Assembly (NCBI RefSeq): GCF_017349315.1
Contig: NZ_JAFMPP010000003.1
Coordinates: 269,959 to 333,958, forward strand
DNA: 64,000 nucleotides
Source: Jiella flava
GTDB taxonomy: Bacteria; Pseudomonadota; Alphaproteobacteria; Rhizobiales; Rhizobiaceae
Direction: 5' to 3'
In this document: positions 38,201-45,668 of the stretch, piece after piece
How the letters are laid out: each line of letters begins with the position of its first letter
How positions within the stretch are numbered: position 1 is the stretch's first letter
The notes under the pieces: generated by a model
Told to the model about the DNA's origin: nothing
Databases searched by the model: none
The model's input: the letters and a program-made list of their open reading frames with translations, nothing else
Position numbers and translations under genes: made by a program

Positions 38201-39255
38201 TGCGCGCAGGCTGGATCCTCACGGCGCTCGGCGTCCTCGTGGCGACAGCGTTCGTCCTGCTGCATGAGGGGTGGCCGCGTTCGACAGGGACGCGGCCCGT
38301 CAAGCTCGAACTGTGGAGTGCCACCGACACCTCCGCCATGGCGGCCATCGTGGCCGGCTTCGAAGCCTCGCATCCCGGCGTTACGGTCCACTACACCGAG
38401 TTCAATACCTCCGAGTTGCAGAAGGCGGTTTTCGCCGCAAAGACCAAGCCTGATCTCATCATTTCTCCGGCCATGGATCTGCAGGTGCAACTCGTCAATC
38501 GGGGCTTGGCGAGCCCGGTGGCGGACGTTCCGCAAACGCCGGACTGGTCGCGCTGGCGCGGGGAACTCTTCGGCTTCACCAAGGAACCGGTGGCGCTGGT
38601 TTATAATCGCGCGGCCTTCGCCCACCGCCGGCTGCCCGAGACGCGCTCGGACCTCGCCGGCATGATCCGCGACGATCCGGCGTTTTTCGACGGACGGGTC
38701 GGCACTTATGACGTTGCCCTGTCCGGCGTCGGCTACATGTTCGCGACCCAGGACGCGCAACGTGGTTTCCAAGCGTCCCGCCTGGTCGAATCCCTCGGCC
38801 GGGCCAAGGTAAAGACCTATTGCTGCACGCTCGACATGGTGCGCGACGTTGCCGACAGCAGGCTGGTGCTCGCCTACAACGTCATCGGCTCCTATGCCCT
38901 CAAAAAGGTCGAGGCCGATCCGCGTCTCGGCATCTTGCTGCTCAGCGATTACGCGCTGGTCTTTACGCGGTCGGTTTTGGTGACGAAAGCGTCCGCCGCC
39001 AAGACCGCGGCCGGGTCGTTCGTGCGCTTTCTCCTGTCGCCGGCAGGACAGAGGCTGATCGACGAGCGCTCCGCCCTGTTGCCGCTGGTGCGAAACGCAC
39101 ACGCCACACCGTGGGCCTTCGAATCGCGCTTCGACGCCAATACCGCACTCCTTCCCATCCGCCTGCGGCCGAGTCTGTTAACCTGGCTCGACGCCCGAAA
39201 GCAGGAAAAATTCCTGCGCGATTGGCAAGCCTCGATCTCCGGACGCGCACAATGA
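38200..39255 (+). CDS. extracellular solute-binding protein in the tctDE operon
   Basis: About 351 residues, ATG overlapping the kinase stop by one base and preceded by AGGAGG. An N-terminal hydrophobic segment (WILTALGVLVATAFVLL) is a signal peptide or anchor. The body resembles ABC-type (iron/spermidine-like) binding proteins: LELWSATDTSAMAAIVAGFE, TKPDLIISPAMDLQVQLV, and LVYNRAAFAH. No ABC permease or ATPase is nearby. Being co-translated with the kinase, it may serve as a periplasmic co-sensor for TctE rather than as a transporter subunit. Similar three-gene arrangements are known for some TctDE-type systems, but the role here is inferred. Confidence 0.85.
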   Translation: MRAGWILTALGVLVATAFVLLHEGWPRSTGTRPVKLELWSATDTSAMAAIVAGFEASHPGVTVHYTEFNTSELQKAVFAAKTKPDLIISPAMDLQVQLVNRGLASPVADVPQTPDWSRWRGELFGFTKEPVALVYNRAAFAHRRLPETRSDLAGMIRDDPAFFDGRVGTYDVALSGVGYMFATQDAQRGFQASRLVESLGRAKVKTYCCTLDMVRDVADSRLVLAYNVIGSYALKKVEADPRLGILLLSDYALVFTRSVLVTKASAAKTAAGSFVRFLLSPAGQRLIDERSALLPLVRNAHATPWAFESRFDANTALLPIRLRPSLLTWLDARKQEKFLRDWQASISGRAQ

Positions 39256-39627
39256 CCGCCACGAAAGTCGCCCGGTTCAGAGCACGCTCAAAAGCGGAAA
39301 CGGTGCAAAATCTGTTCAAACCATAATGTCATGATGATCTGCAGGCTTGAGGCGGCCCTTCGCGAAGTCGGCCCAGCCACCACAATTTGGTCCGCTTCCG
39401 TTGAGAAGTCGGTTATCCAATGGCGACGTCGTTTGTGCCTCGTTGAGACGGCGCGTCCTGCTGAAATCTCGACGGACTGAAAATTCTTCGCGCAATCCCC
39501 CCAAAAATGCCGAGAGGCCAAAGAGGAAGCTCTAGGAAACGCGAGCACGCTGTAGCAAAAAGAGGCGGACGAAAGCGCCGTTCGACGTGTTTCGCCGCTC
39601 GGACGAAGGGCAATGCCGGGAGAGATC
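39256..39627. other. gene-free spacer before the sulfotransferase gene
   Basis: About 370 bases with no credible gene. The first part contains CTCAAAAGCGGAAACGG, loosely like the hairpin part of dispersed repeat A. No terminator or promoter was clear enough to annotate. Confidence 0.4.
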
Positions 39628-41412
39628 ATGCCGGACACAAAGTTAGCCGTAAAGCGGAGCAGAATGAGCACCACGACCGACACGCGCCCCGACATTCACC
39701 GAATCTGCGTTCTCATTCTTGGCATGCACCGCTCCGGCACCTCGGCGTTGTCAGGTGTGCTGCACCATTTAGGATGTGATCTCGCGGCCCATCGTCTCGA
39801 CGCCAATTCGTCGAATGGGGCCGGCTTTTTCGATTCTTCCGTCATCCGGCAATTCAATGAGGAAATCCTCGCGTCGGCGGGGTCATCATGGGACGAATTC
39901 CAAGCCTTCAGTCCGGAATGGCGGGCGTCGGCCCACGGACAGGATTTCCTCGATCGCGCGGTGGACCTCTTGGGCCGCGAATTTGGCCAGTCCAGGCTGT
40001 TCGTGATCAAGGACCCCCGCATCTGCCGCTTCGCGCCCTTCTGGATTGACGCCCTTGGTCGTATCGGCTGCGAGATCAGGCCGATCTTGATGATCCGCAG
40101 TCCTTTGGATGTCGGACATTCCATGCGGCAGCGCCATCAGTTCTCGGAAGCGCTCTCGCAGATGATCTGGCTGCGTCATGGTCTCGACGCTGAGGCGGCC
40201 ACGCGCGGTTTCGCTCCCAAGCGCCTGACGACGAATTTCGATCAGCTCATGCAGGGATGGGAGATCGTTGCCGAACGGGCGCGCCGGCAGCTGGATATCA
40301 TTTGGCCGCGTTCGATCGAAGCGGTCGAATTCGATGTCGCGCATTTCCTCTCCACCGACCATCGGCATCACCCTGCCGGAGATGCACAGGTTCTTGGCAA
40401 TCCGCTTTTGACCGAGTGGGTGCGTGAATTTTATCATGTTCTCAGCCGTTGGGCCGAGGCTGGTGAAGACCCGGACGACTATCCGGTTCTCGATCGCATC
40501 AAAGCCGAATTCGATATTGCGTCTCGGGCATTCTCGCGTTTGTCGCGTGCAGAGCGGGATCAGACCGTCACAATCCGCGCGAAAGTCGAAAGCCTGACGA
40601 AGGAGCGCGACAGTCTCACGGCCGCGGCAGAGGACAAGACGCGGGCCGCGGAAGACGGGCGCCGTGCTGTCACGGAAAAATTGCTGAAGGAACGCGCCGA
40701 GTTTGAAACGCTGCGGGTGGATTTTGCCGAGCAGGTCCAGGCCAAGACCCACGACAATCAGCTCGCCGCTCATCGCATCGTCGCGCTGGAAGCGCAGGTC
40801 AAGGAGACCTTAAAGCGAGAGAGTGCCTTGGCCCGGCAGCTGCAGGAGCAGGAGGCTCGCAGCGAGCGGCAATTTGCGGTTCTCGAAGCGCGTCTTCAAG
40901 ACAACGACAAGCTCCTGGCGCAGCAGAAGCTCGAGGCATCGTCCGAGCGCGAAGGCCTTCAAAGGCTTCTCATCGAGAACGCGGCTCGCTCGGAACGAGA
41001 CCGGATGACGCTTGAGCGCGCCTTGGATCAAGCGACCCGGAAGGCGGATGCGCAAAGGATCGAGATCGCAAAATTGACCAGTCAGGCGAAGAAGCCTGCG
41101 GTGATTCAGCCTGATGTGAAACCGGACATTCTTCAGAAAAAAGCGGACGAGCTCGCTGATCTTAAGAGGCGTCTTGCAAAAGCCGAGCAATTGAAGCGCC
41201 AGCGTGATGTCGAGGCGGACGCCTTGGCCAAAAAGCTTGAATTGCGGACGGATGAAATCCGTACTTTGAAAAGCCTTGCCAAGAAAGTGCATCGGGAGCG
41301 TGATGAGGCAGTTCATCAGCTATTTCTGATCAAGAATGGTTTGACCTGGAAGATGATCGCGCCAACCCGCCGATTCGTGCTTGGATGTCGAAAGATATTG
41401 CGCGGGCGGTAA
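39628..41412 (+). CDS. sulfotransferase-domain protein with long C-terminal coiled coil
   Basis: About 594 residues; the ATG at 39628 has GGGAGA at a good distance (39613 and 39664 are alternatives). The N-terminal 250 residues resemble a PAPS-dependent sulfotransferase: the 5'-phosphosulfate loop LGMHRSGTSALSGVLHHLG, VIKDPRICRFAPFW, and a 3'-phosphate-binding type segment MIRSPLDVGHSMRQRH. From about residue 300 to 575 the chain is a charged heptad-like coiled coil (EARSERQFAVLEARLQ, ERDRMTLERALDQA). The tail KNGLTWKMIAPTRRFV resembles ends of glycan-associated proteins. It is convergent with the cellulose operon and may modify a surface polysaccharide; donor and acceptor are unproven. Confidence 0.75.
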   Translation: MPDTKLAVKRSRMSTTTDTRPDIHRICVLILGMHRSGTSALSGVLHHLGCDLAAHRLDANSSNGAGFFDSSVIRQFNEEILASAGSSWDEFQAFSPEWRASAHGQDFLDRAVDLLGREFGQSRLFVIKDPRICRFAPFWIDALGRIGCEIRPILMIRSPLDVGHSMRQRHQFSEALSQMIWLRHGLDAEAATRGFAPKRLTTNFDQLMQGWEIVAERARRQLDIIWPRSIEAVEFDVAHFLSTDHRHHPAGDAQVLGNPLLTEWVREFYHVLSRWAEAGEDPDDYPVLDRIKAEFDIASRAFSRLSRAERDQTVTIRAKVESLTKERDSLTAAAEDKTRAAEDGRRAVTEKLLKERAEFETLRVDFAEQVQAKTHDNQLAAHRIVALEAQVKETLKRESALARQLQEQEARSERQFAVLEARLQDNDKLLAQQKLEASSEREGLQRLLIENAARSERDRMTLERALDQATRKADAQRIEIAKLTSQAKKPAVIQPDVKPDILQKKADELADLKRRLAKAEQLKRQRDVEADALAKKLELRTDEIRTLKSLAKKVHRERDEAVHQLFLIKNGLTWKMIAPTRRFVLGCRKILRGR

Positions 41413-41425
41413 GGCGTTCCTGTTT

Positions 41426-41534
41426 AGAGCGCCCTGCGTCCGATCGGACGCAGAAAAAAGGTCGCTCTCACCCTTTGAATCGACGCATCGTGCTTTGCCG
41501 AAAATCGATTCCGATTTTCTCGCCGATGCTGTGG
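41426..41534 (+). repeat. dispersed repeat A, full copy
   Basis: 109 bases shared with 50702-50804 and partly with 31344-31410 (inverse). It starts with a palindrome around GCGTCCGATCGGACGC, then GGTCGCTCTCACCC, TTTGAATCGACGC, TGCTTTGCCGAAAATCG and GATGCTGTGGG. It lies just past the sulfotransferase stop, between convergent operons. The rest of the gap to 41664 holds nothing recognised. Confidence 0.85.
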
Positions 41535-41664
41535 GCGCGTGGAGCGTTCGAAATGACGCAAGCGCTCTTCACCAGATTGCGGCGCCCAATGTGGAGCGCC
41601 CCATCTTGGCGGAGATGGAGGAGTGTGATCGCGCCTCGAGCGCGCGCCCTCGCTTTTGGACGGA

Positions 41665-42615
41665 TTAATTGCCCGCAGACGGCAGTGCCGGCATCGGGAT
41701 GCGGGGTGTGGCGCTGTTTATCGAGCTTTCCGCGCTTACGCGGCCGTTGAGGCTTTCCTCGGGACTGGGGACGATCGTGGCGGTGCGACGGGCTTTGGCC
41801 GTCTGGATCGGTTTGGGCTGCGGTGGGGCGCCAGTCGGCGGTGTGACCGGCTGCGGTGAGGCTGGTGTCGTCGCGACGCCGAGGCGGGCGTTGGCGATTG
41901 CCAGCGCGTCGGCACCGGAGGCGAAGCGGCCGCCTGCGGCATCGTCGGGCGAGCCGTCGCGTCGATCGGCGAAGGGCAGATCAAGGCTGCGCAGAACCGC
42001 GACGAGCCGGGCCGTCGGCTGCTCGTCGCAGAGGCGAATCCGCAAGCTCAAAGGCCGGATTCTCGGATCGAACGCGCGCGGCGTTTCCGCAAGGGTGCGG
42101 GTGTCGAGCCATTGCCAGGCATAGACGCAATTGGTGTTGCCCGAGCGCGCCACCGCATAGCCGAAGGGGCCATAGGCGTTGCGTGTCTCGGCATCGACGA
42201 TCTGAAACGCGCGGCCATCGGCAAAGCCACCGATTTCGGCTTGAATGGTTTCCAGAGACGGGGGTCGCAAGAGGGCGGTGTCGGCGCCCTCGGGTCCGGC
42301 GACCGACACGTCGATGACGTTTTCGCCGCGATGGTCGCCCGACCCCGACAGGACGATGCGCTGGGTGACCGCCTGCGGCCGGCGTCGTTCGGTGACGGCG
42401 ATCACGCGGCCGGCGGCGGTCGGCAGCCGTGCCCAGGCGTCTTCGGTCGCGACCGCGCGTTGCGTGGTCTCGAGCCCACCTTGGGCCGGACCAGCATAGC
42501 CAAAGATCGCGTTTTTTTGGGGCTCGAGCCCTTCATACCAAGTCGTTTGGCTGCAGGCCGCCAGGAAAGCCGCCAGCAGTACCGACAGTCCGCCTTTCAA
42601 ACCGGTCGTCCTCAT
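41665..42615 (-). CDS. bcsN: cellulose biosynthesis protein BcsN
   Basis: 316 residues. A lipoprotein signal peptide ends LAAFLAACS with the modified cysteine at 21. The domain following (AAGRVIAVTERRRPQAVTQR, NTNCVYAWQWL, RPLSLRIRLCDEQPT) fits BcsN, an accessory protein of rhizobial-type cellulose operons with unknown mechanism. The C-terminal 80 residues are proline-rich and low complexity. It is the last gene of the bcs operon, 30 bases after the TPR gene. Confidence 0.85.
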   Translation of the reverse strand: MRTTGLKGGLSVLLAAFLAACSQTTWYEGLEPQKNAIFGYAGPAQGGLETTQRAVATEDAWARLPTAAGRVIAVTERRRPQAVTQRIVLSGSGDHRGENVIDVSVAGPEGADTALLRPPSLETIQAEIGGFADGRAFQIVDAETRNAYGPFGYAVARSGNTNCVYAWQWLDTRTLAETPRAFDPRIRPLSLRIRLCDEQPTARLVAVLRSLDLPFADRRDGSPDDAAGGRFASGADALAIANARLGVATTPASPQPVTPPTGAPPQPKPIQTAKARRTATIVPSPEESLNGRVSAESSINSATPRIPMPALPSAGN

Positions 42616-42645
42616 TACCCGTCTCGTCCTCTCGGTTTAGATTCG

Positions 42646-44604
42646 TCAGGAAGGGTTGCGGGCATTGCGAACGATCGCTAGCGCCCGGCGGGTCTCGCTC
42701 GTCGACAGCGATCGATCGGCGTCGGTGAAGACCCGTTCGGCCGCCGAGGGGCGACCCAGATGCCAGAGCGACCAGCCGCGGATCATCGTCAGGCGGCGGC
42801 TTTCCGGCGAAAAGCGTGCCCGCCGCGTCAGGATCGCCAGTGCCTCGACATAGCGTTTGTTGTCGAAGGCGGCGATCGCCTGGTCGGCGAGGAGCGCGAC
42901 GCCGATCTCGTTGCGCCGTGCGCCGGTCATCAGCGGCGCGTTCGCCGCCGCGCCGGCGGCCTGCAGGTCGCCGGCCGCCAACAGCGCCAGGGAGCGGCCA
43001 TATTCGGCATCGCGCCGAACGGAAATCGGTCCGGCGCTCGCCTGGTTGAAGGCCGTCAGCGCTTCGTTCGGTCGTTCGAGCTTCAACAGGCACCAGCCGA
43101 GAATCAGCGACTGATCGGTGCTGAGTGGCCGGCGGTTTTGCGCAAGATCGACGCATCGGCGATACTGTGCGCTCTGAAACGCGACGATGATCGGATCGCT
43201 GACCGGCTTGGCGTTGGCCGGCCGCTGCCGGTTGGGCGCAAGGTCGATCAGGCCGAGGTCGGCATAGGTCGGGCGCCATTTTTCGACGCGTTGGCGGGCT
43301 AAGCTGCGATCGCCGCGCCGCATCGCCGCCAGCACCAAGCCGCGGGCCGCGCCTTGGCTCGGCTTGGCCGTCATCGACATGTCGAACCAGCGCTCGGCAA
43401 CATCGCTTTCGCCAAAGTCATACGCGTACCAGCCGAGCGTTTCTGCGCCGAGCGCCGAATGCAGCTTGCCGGCGACGGCGGCGTAGGCCGCGATCTCTGC
43501 ATCGGGAAGGCGCGGACGGGGGGTGCCTTGGAACCGGTCGGCGCCGAGATCCAGAAACAACGCGCCAAGGGCCGGTGAGCGATCCCGGATCGGCTCGACC
43601 CGCGCGAAAGCCTCCTTGCGGCGATCGAGCGCGATCAGCGACAGAACAGTGCCTTCATCGATCTTCGTCACGAGCGCTGGCGCATCGCTCTGGCCTGACA
43701 CCGCCTGTGCGGCGCGCTCGAAGCTCGCCAAGGCGTCGGCGTGATTGCCCTTTGCCCGCTGCAGCCAGCCGATGAGGGCAAGGTCGCCGGCATCGGCTTT
43801 CGCCTGGGCGCGAGCTGTAAAGCGGGCGAGGCGCTCGGCATCAACCGGCGCTGCGTTCTGATCGGCGAGCTGCCCGACGATCTGCTGGCGGGTGAGAGCG
43901 ATCTCGGCGTCGTTCGTGGCGTTACCATCGAGGCCGGATTGGGCGACCAGCGGCTCAGCCTTCGACCCGAGCTGGGCGATCGCCTTTTGCAAGGTGGCGC
44001 GGCGATCGGCGGGAGCCGTGCAATCGCGAAGAAGGGTGCGATAGCTGGCGATCGCGCCGTCGGTGTCTTGGGTCTTGCGCCGCGCGGCGGCAATCTGCCA
44101 AGCGACTTCCAGGTCGGTGCAGCCGCCGAGATCGGGATGGGCGGCGGCGATTGACAGGACCTTCGCAGAGTTGCCGGAGGTCGCGGCCTTTATCAGATCG
44201 CGGCGGGCGAGCTTGTGGGCCAGCTTGCCGGCGAGATCGTCGGAAATTGTGAAGCCGGGATCGATCTGCTTGCGACGTGCGATCTCGGCCTGCAAGGCGT
44301 CGAGCTTGTCGGCGGCGAAGAATTTCCACAGATCGGCTTCCGGATTTTGCGCCACCGCGCCCATGTCCGGGGTTGGCACAAAGTCCGGATACAGCGTCTT
44401 CAGCCGGTTCATCTCGGCCTGATAGCGCTCGATCTGGTTGGTGGCGGCGTAGTAGCGCAGGGCGCTCTCGTCGACCTGCCGGCCGAGTTTGGCGGCGGCC
44501 GCACCAACGGCGGTGAGGGCGAGCGGCACAGCGAGGGCGGCGGTGAGGGCGAGGGACCGGGCGAAGGGTGTGATGACCGTCAGACGAGACATTCGGGATA
44601 CCAT
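42646..44604 (-). CDS. TPR-like cellulose-operon protein
   Basis: About 652 residues (start at 44604; 44592 possible), overlapping the end of bcsZ by 25 bases. A signal peptide (LALTAALAVPLALTAVGAAAA) is followed by many helical TPR-like units, for example DTDGAIASYRTLLRDC, GNHADALASFERAAQAVSG, LERPNEALTAFNQ and NKRYVEALAILTRRA. It should be a periplasmic scaffold. BcsC proteins combine a periplasmic TPR region with an outer-membrane barrel; here the barrel is absent, so this protein may replace only the TPR part. It sits between bcsZ and bcsN, as in related alphaproteobacterial operons. Confidence 0.75.
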   Translation of the reverse strand: MVSRMSRLTVITPFARSLALTAALAVPLALTAVGAAAAKLGRQVDESALRYYAATNQIERYQAEMNRLKTLYPDFVPTPDMGAVAQNPEADLWKFFAADKLDALQAEIARRKQIDPGFTISDDLAGKLAHKLARRDLIKAATSGNSAKVLSIAAAHPDLGGCTDLEVAWQIAAARRKTQDTDGAIASYRTLLRDCTAPADRRATLQKAIAQLGSKAEPLVAQSGLDGNATNDAEIALTRQQIVGQLADQNAAPVDAERLARFTARAQAKADAGDLALIGWLQRAKGNHADALASFERAAQAVSGQSDAPALVTKIDEGTVLSLIALDRRKEAFARVEPIRDRSPALGALFLDLGADRFQGTPRPRLPDAEIAAYAAVAGKLHSALGAETLGWYAYDFGESDVAERWFDMSMTAKPSQGAARGLVLAAMRRGDRSLARQRVEKWRPTYADLGLIDLAPNRQRPANAKPVSDPIIVAFQSAQYRRCVDLAQNRRPLSTDQSLILGWCLLKLERPNEALTAFNQASAGPISVRRDAEYGRSLALLAAGDLQAAGAAANAPLMTGARRNEIGVALLADQAIAAFDNKRYVEALAILTRRARFSPESRRLTMIRGWSLWHLGRPSAAERVFTDADRSLSTSETRRALAIVRNARNPS

Positions 44605-45668
44605 TTTCGAACCGCGATCAGGGTGAGCAGGCGAAGGGTCGCTGGATAATAGGGCTCGTCCACAAAGTGCTTCAGCGCGGCGGGATAGGGCGTGCCGAAG
44701 GCGGCACAGGCGACGATGGCAGGGACGGCGCCGTAACCGGCCGATCCGAAACTTGGCGGCGCCGGCTTGCTGGTGAGGCTGATCGGCGCCGGTGTACCGG
44801 CCGGCGGCAGATCCGCCCAGAGCGCGGCGAAGGGCGCCAAGAGGACGCGCTGTCCGCGCCAGTCGGGCGCCGAAGCGGCGATGTAGAAGGGCACCCGCAG
44901 GGCGTTCCAGCCGAAGACCGGATCGAAGCCCTCGGCCAGACGCGGCTTGGGGACCGCGAGCGAGGCCCAATCCGGCGGCAGATCATGGGGGCCGAAGCGG
45001 AGCGTCTCGACAAGATCGAGCCCGCAATCGGCCAGCCGGCGCCAATCGTGGTCCGGCGCGACCTTGGCCAGCGCCTCGAAGGCGGGAAACACCCAATAGG
45101 ACAGATTGATCACCGGGCCGTCCTTGCGGGCTGCGGCGGAAAACCCGTCGACGCCGGGCAGGATCAGCATGCGCCCGCCCGCCTCAATGACGGCGTGCTT
45201 CATGATGGCGTCGGCCAGGCGGACGGCCGCAGCGCGATAATCGCCCGCCGGCCATCGTGTCGCGGCCTCCGCCAGAGCCCAGGCGACGAGGATGTCGCCA
45301 TCGGTCGCATTGTTGCGATCGGTGACATGCGGTGTCGTCTTCGGATCCCAGCGCCAGGACAGGAGCCCATCCTCTTTGCGGGCAAGTTCGCTGCGGGTCC
45401 AGCGCCACAGCTGATCGAAGCTTACGCGATCGTCGTGGAAGGCGGCGAGCAACATGCCGTAGCCCTGGCCCTCGCTGTGGCTGATGCCGCCGTTCAACGC
45501 ATCGCGGACGCGGCCGGACCGCGTGACGAAGCTTGTTCGCCATTGCTGCCAGTGCGCCATCGTGTCGAGCGCCTTGGCATGGCTCGCAGCGCGTGCAGGG
45601 CCGCCGAGGTCCGACGGGCCCAGCGCTCCGGCCGCCAGGGCCATGATGAAGGCCCGCCGGTTCACCAA
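44580..45668 (-). CDS. bcsZ: periplasmic cellulase of the cellulose operon (GH8)
   Basis: 362 residues. A signal peptide ends near GGPARA. The glycoside hydrolase family 8 motifs are present: GGISHSEGQGYGMLLA with the catalytic glutamate near residue 66, and RNNATDGDILVAWALAEA. FGWNALRVPFYIA is a further conserved segment. BcsZ is an endoglucanase that trims nascent cellulose and is needed for normal synthesis. Its 5' end overlaps the 3' end of bcsB by seven bases. Confidence 0.95.
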   Translation of the reverse strand: MVNRRAFIMALAAGALGPSDLGGPARAASHAKALDTMAHWQQWRTSFVTRSGRVRDALNGGISHSEGQGYGMLLAAFHDDRVSFDQLWRWTRSELARKEDGLLSWRWDPKTTPHVTDRNNATDGDILVAWALAEAATRWPAGDYRAAAVRLADAIMKHAVIEAGGRMLILPGVDGFSAAARKDGPVINLSYWVFPAFEALAKVAPDHDWRRLADCGLDLVETLRFGPHDLPPDWASLAVPKPRLAEGFDPVFGWNALRVPFYIAASAPDWRGQRVLLAPFAALWADLPPAGTPAPISLTSKPAPPSFGSAGYGAVPAIVACAAFGTPYPAALKHFVDEPYYPATLRLLTLIAVRKWYPECLV

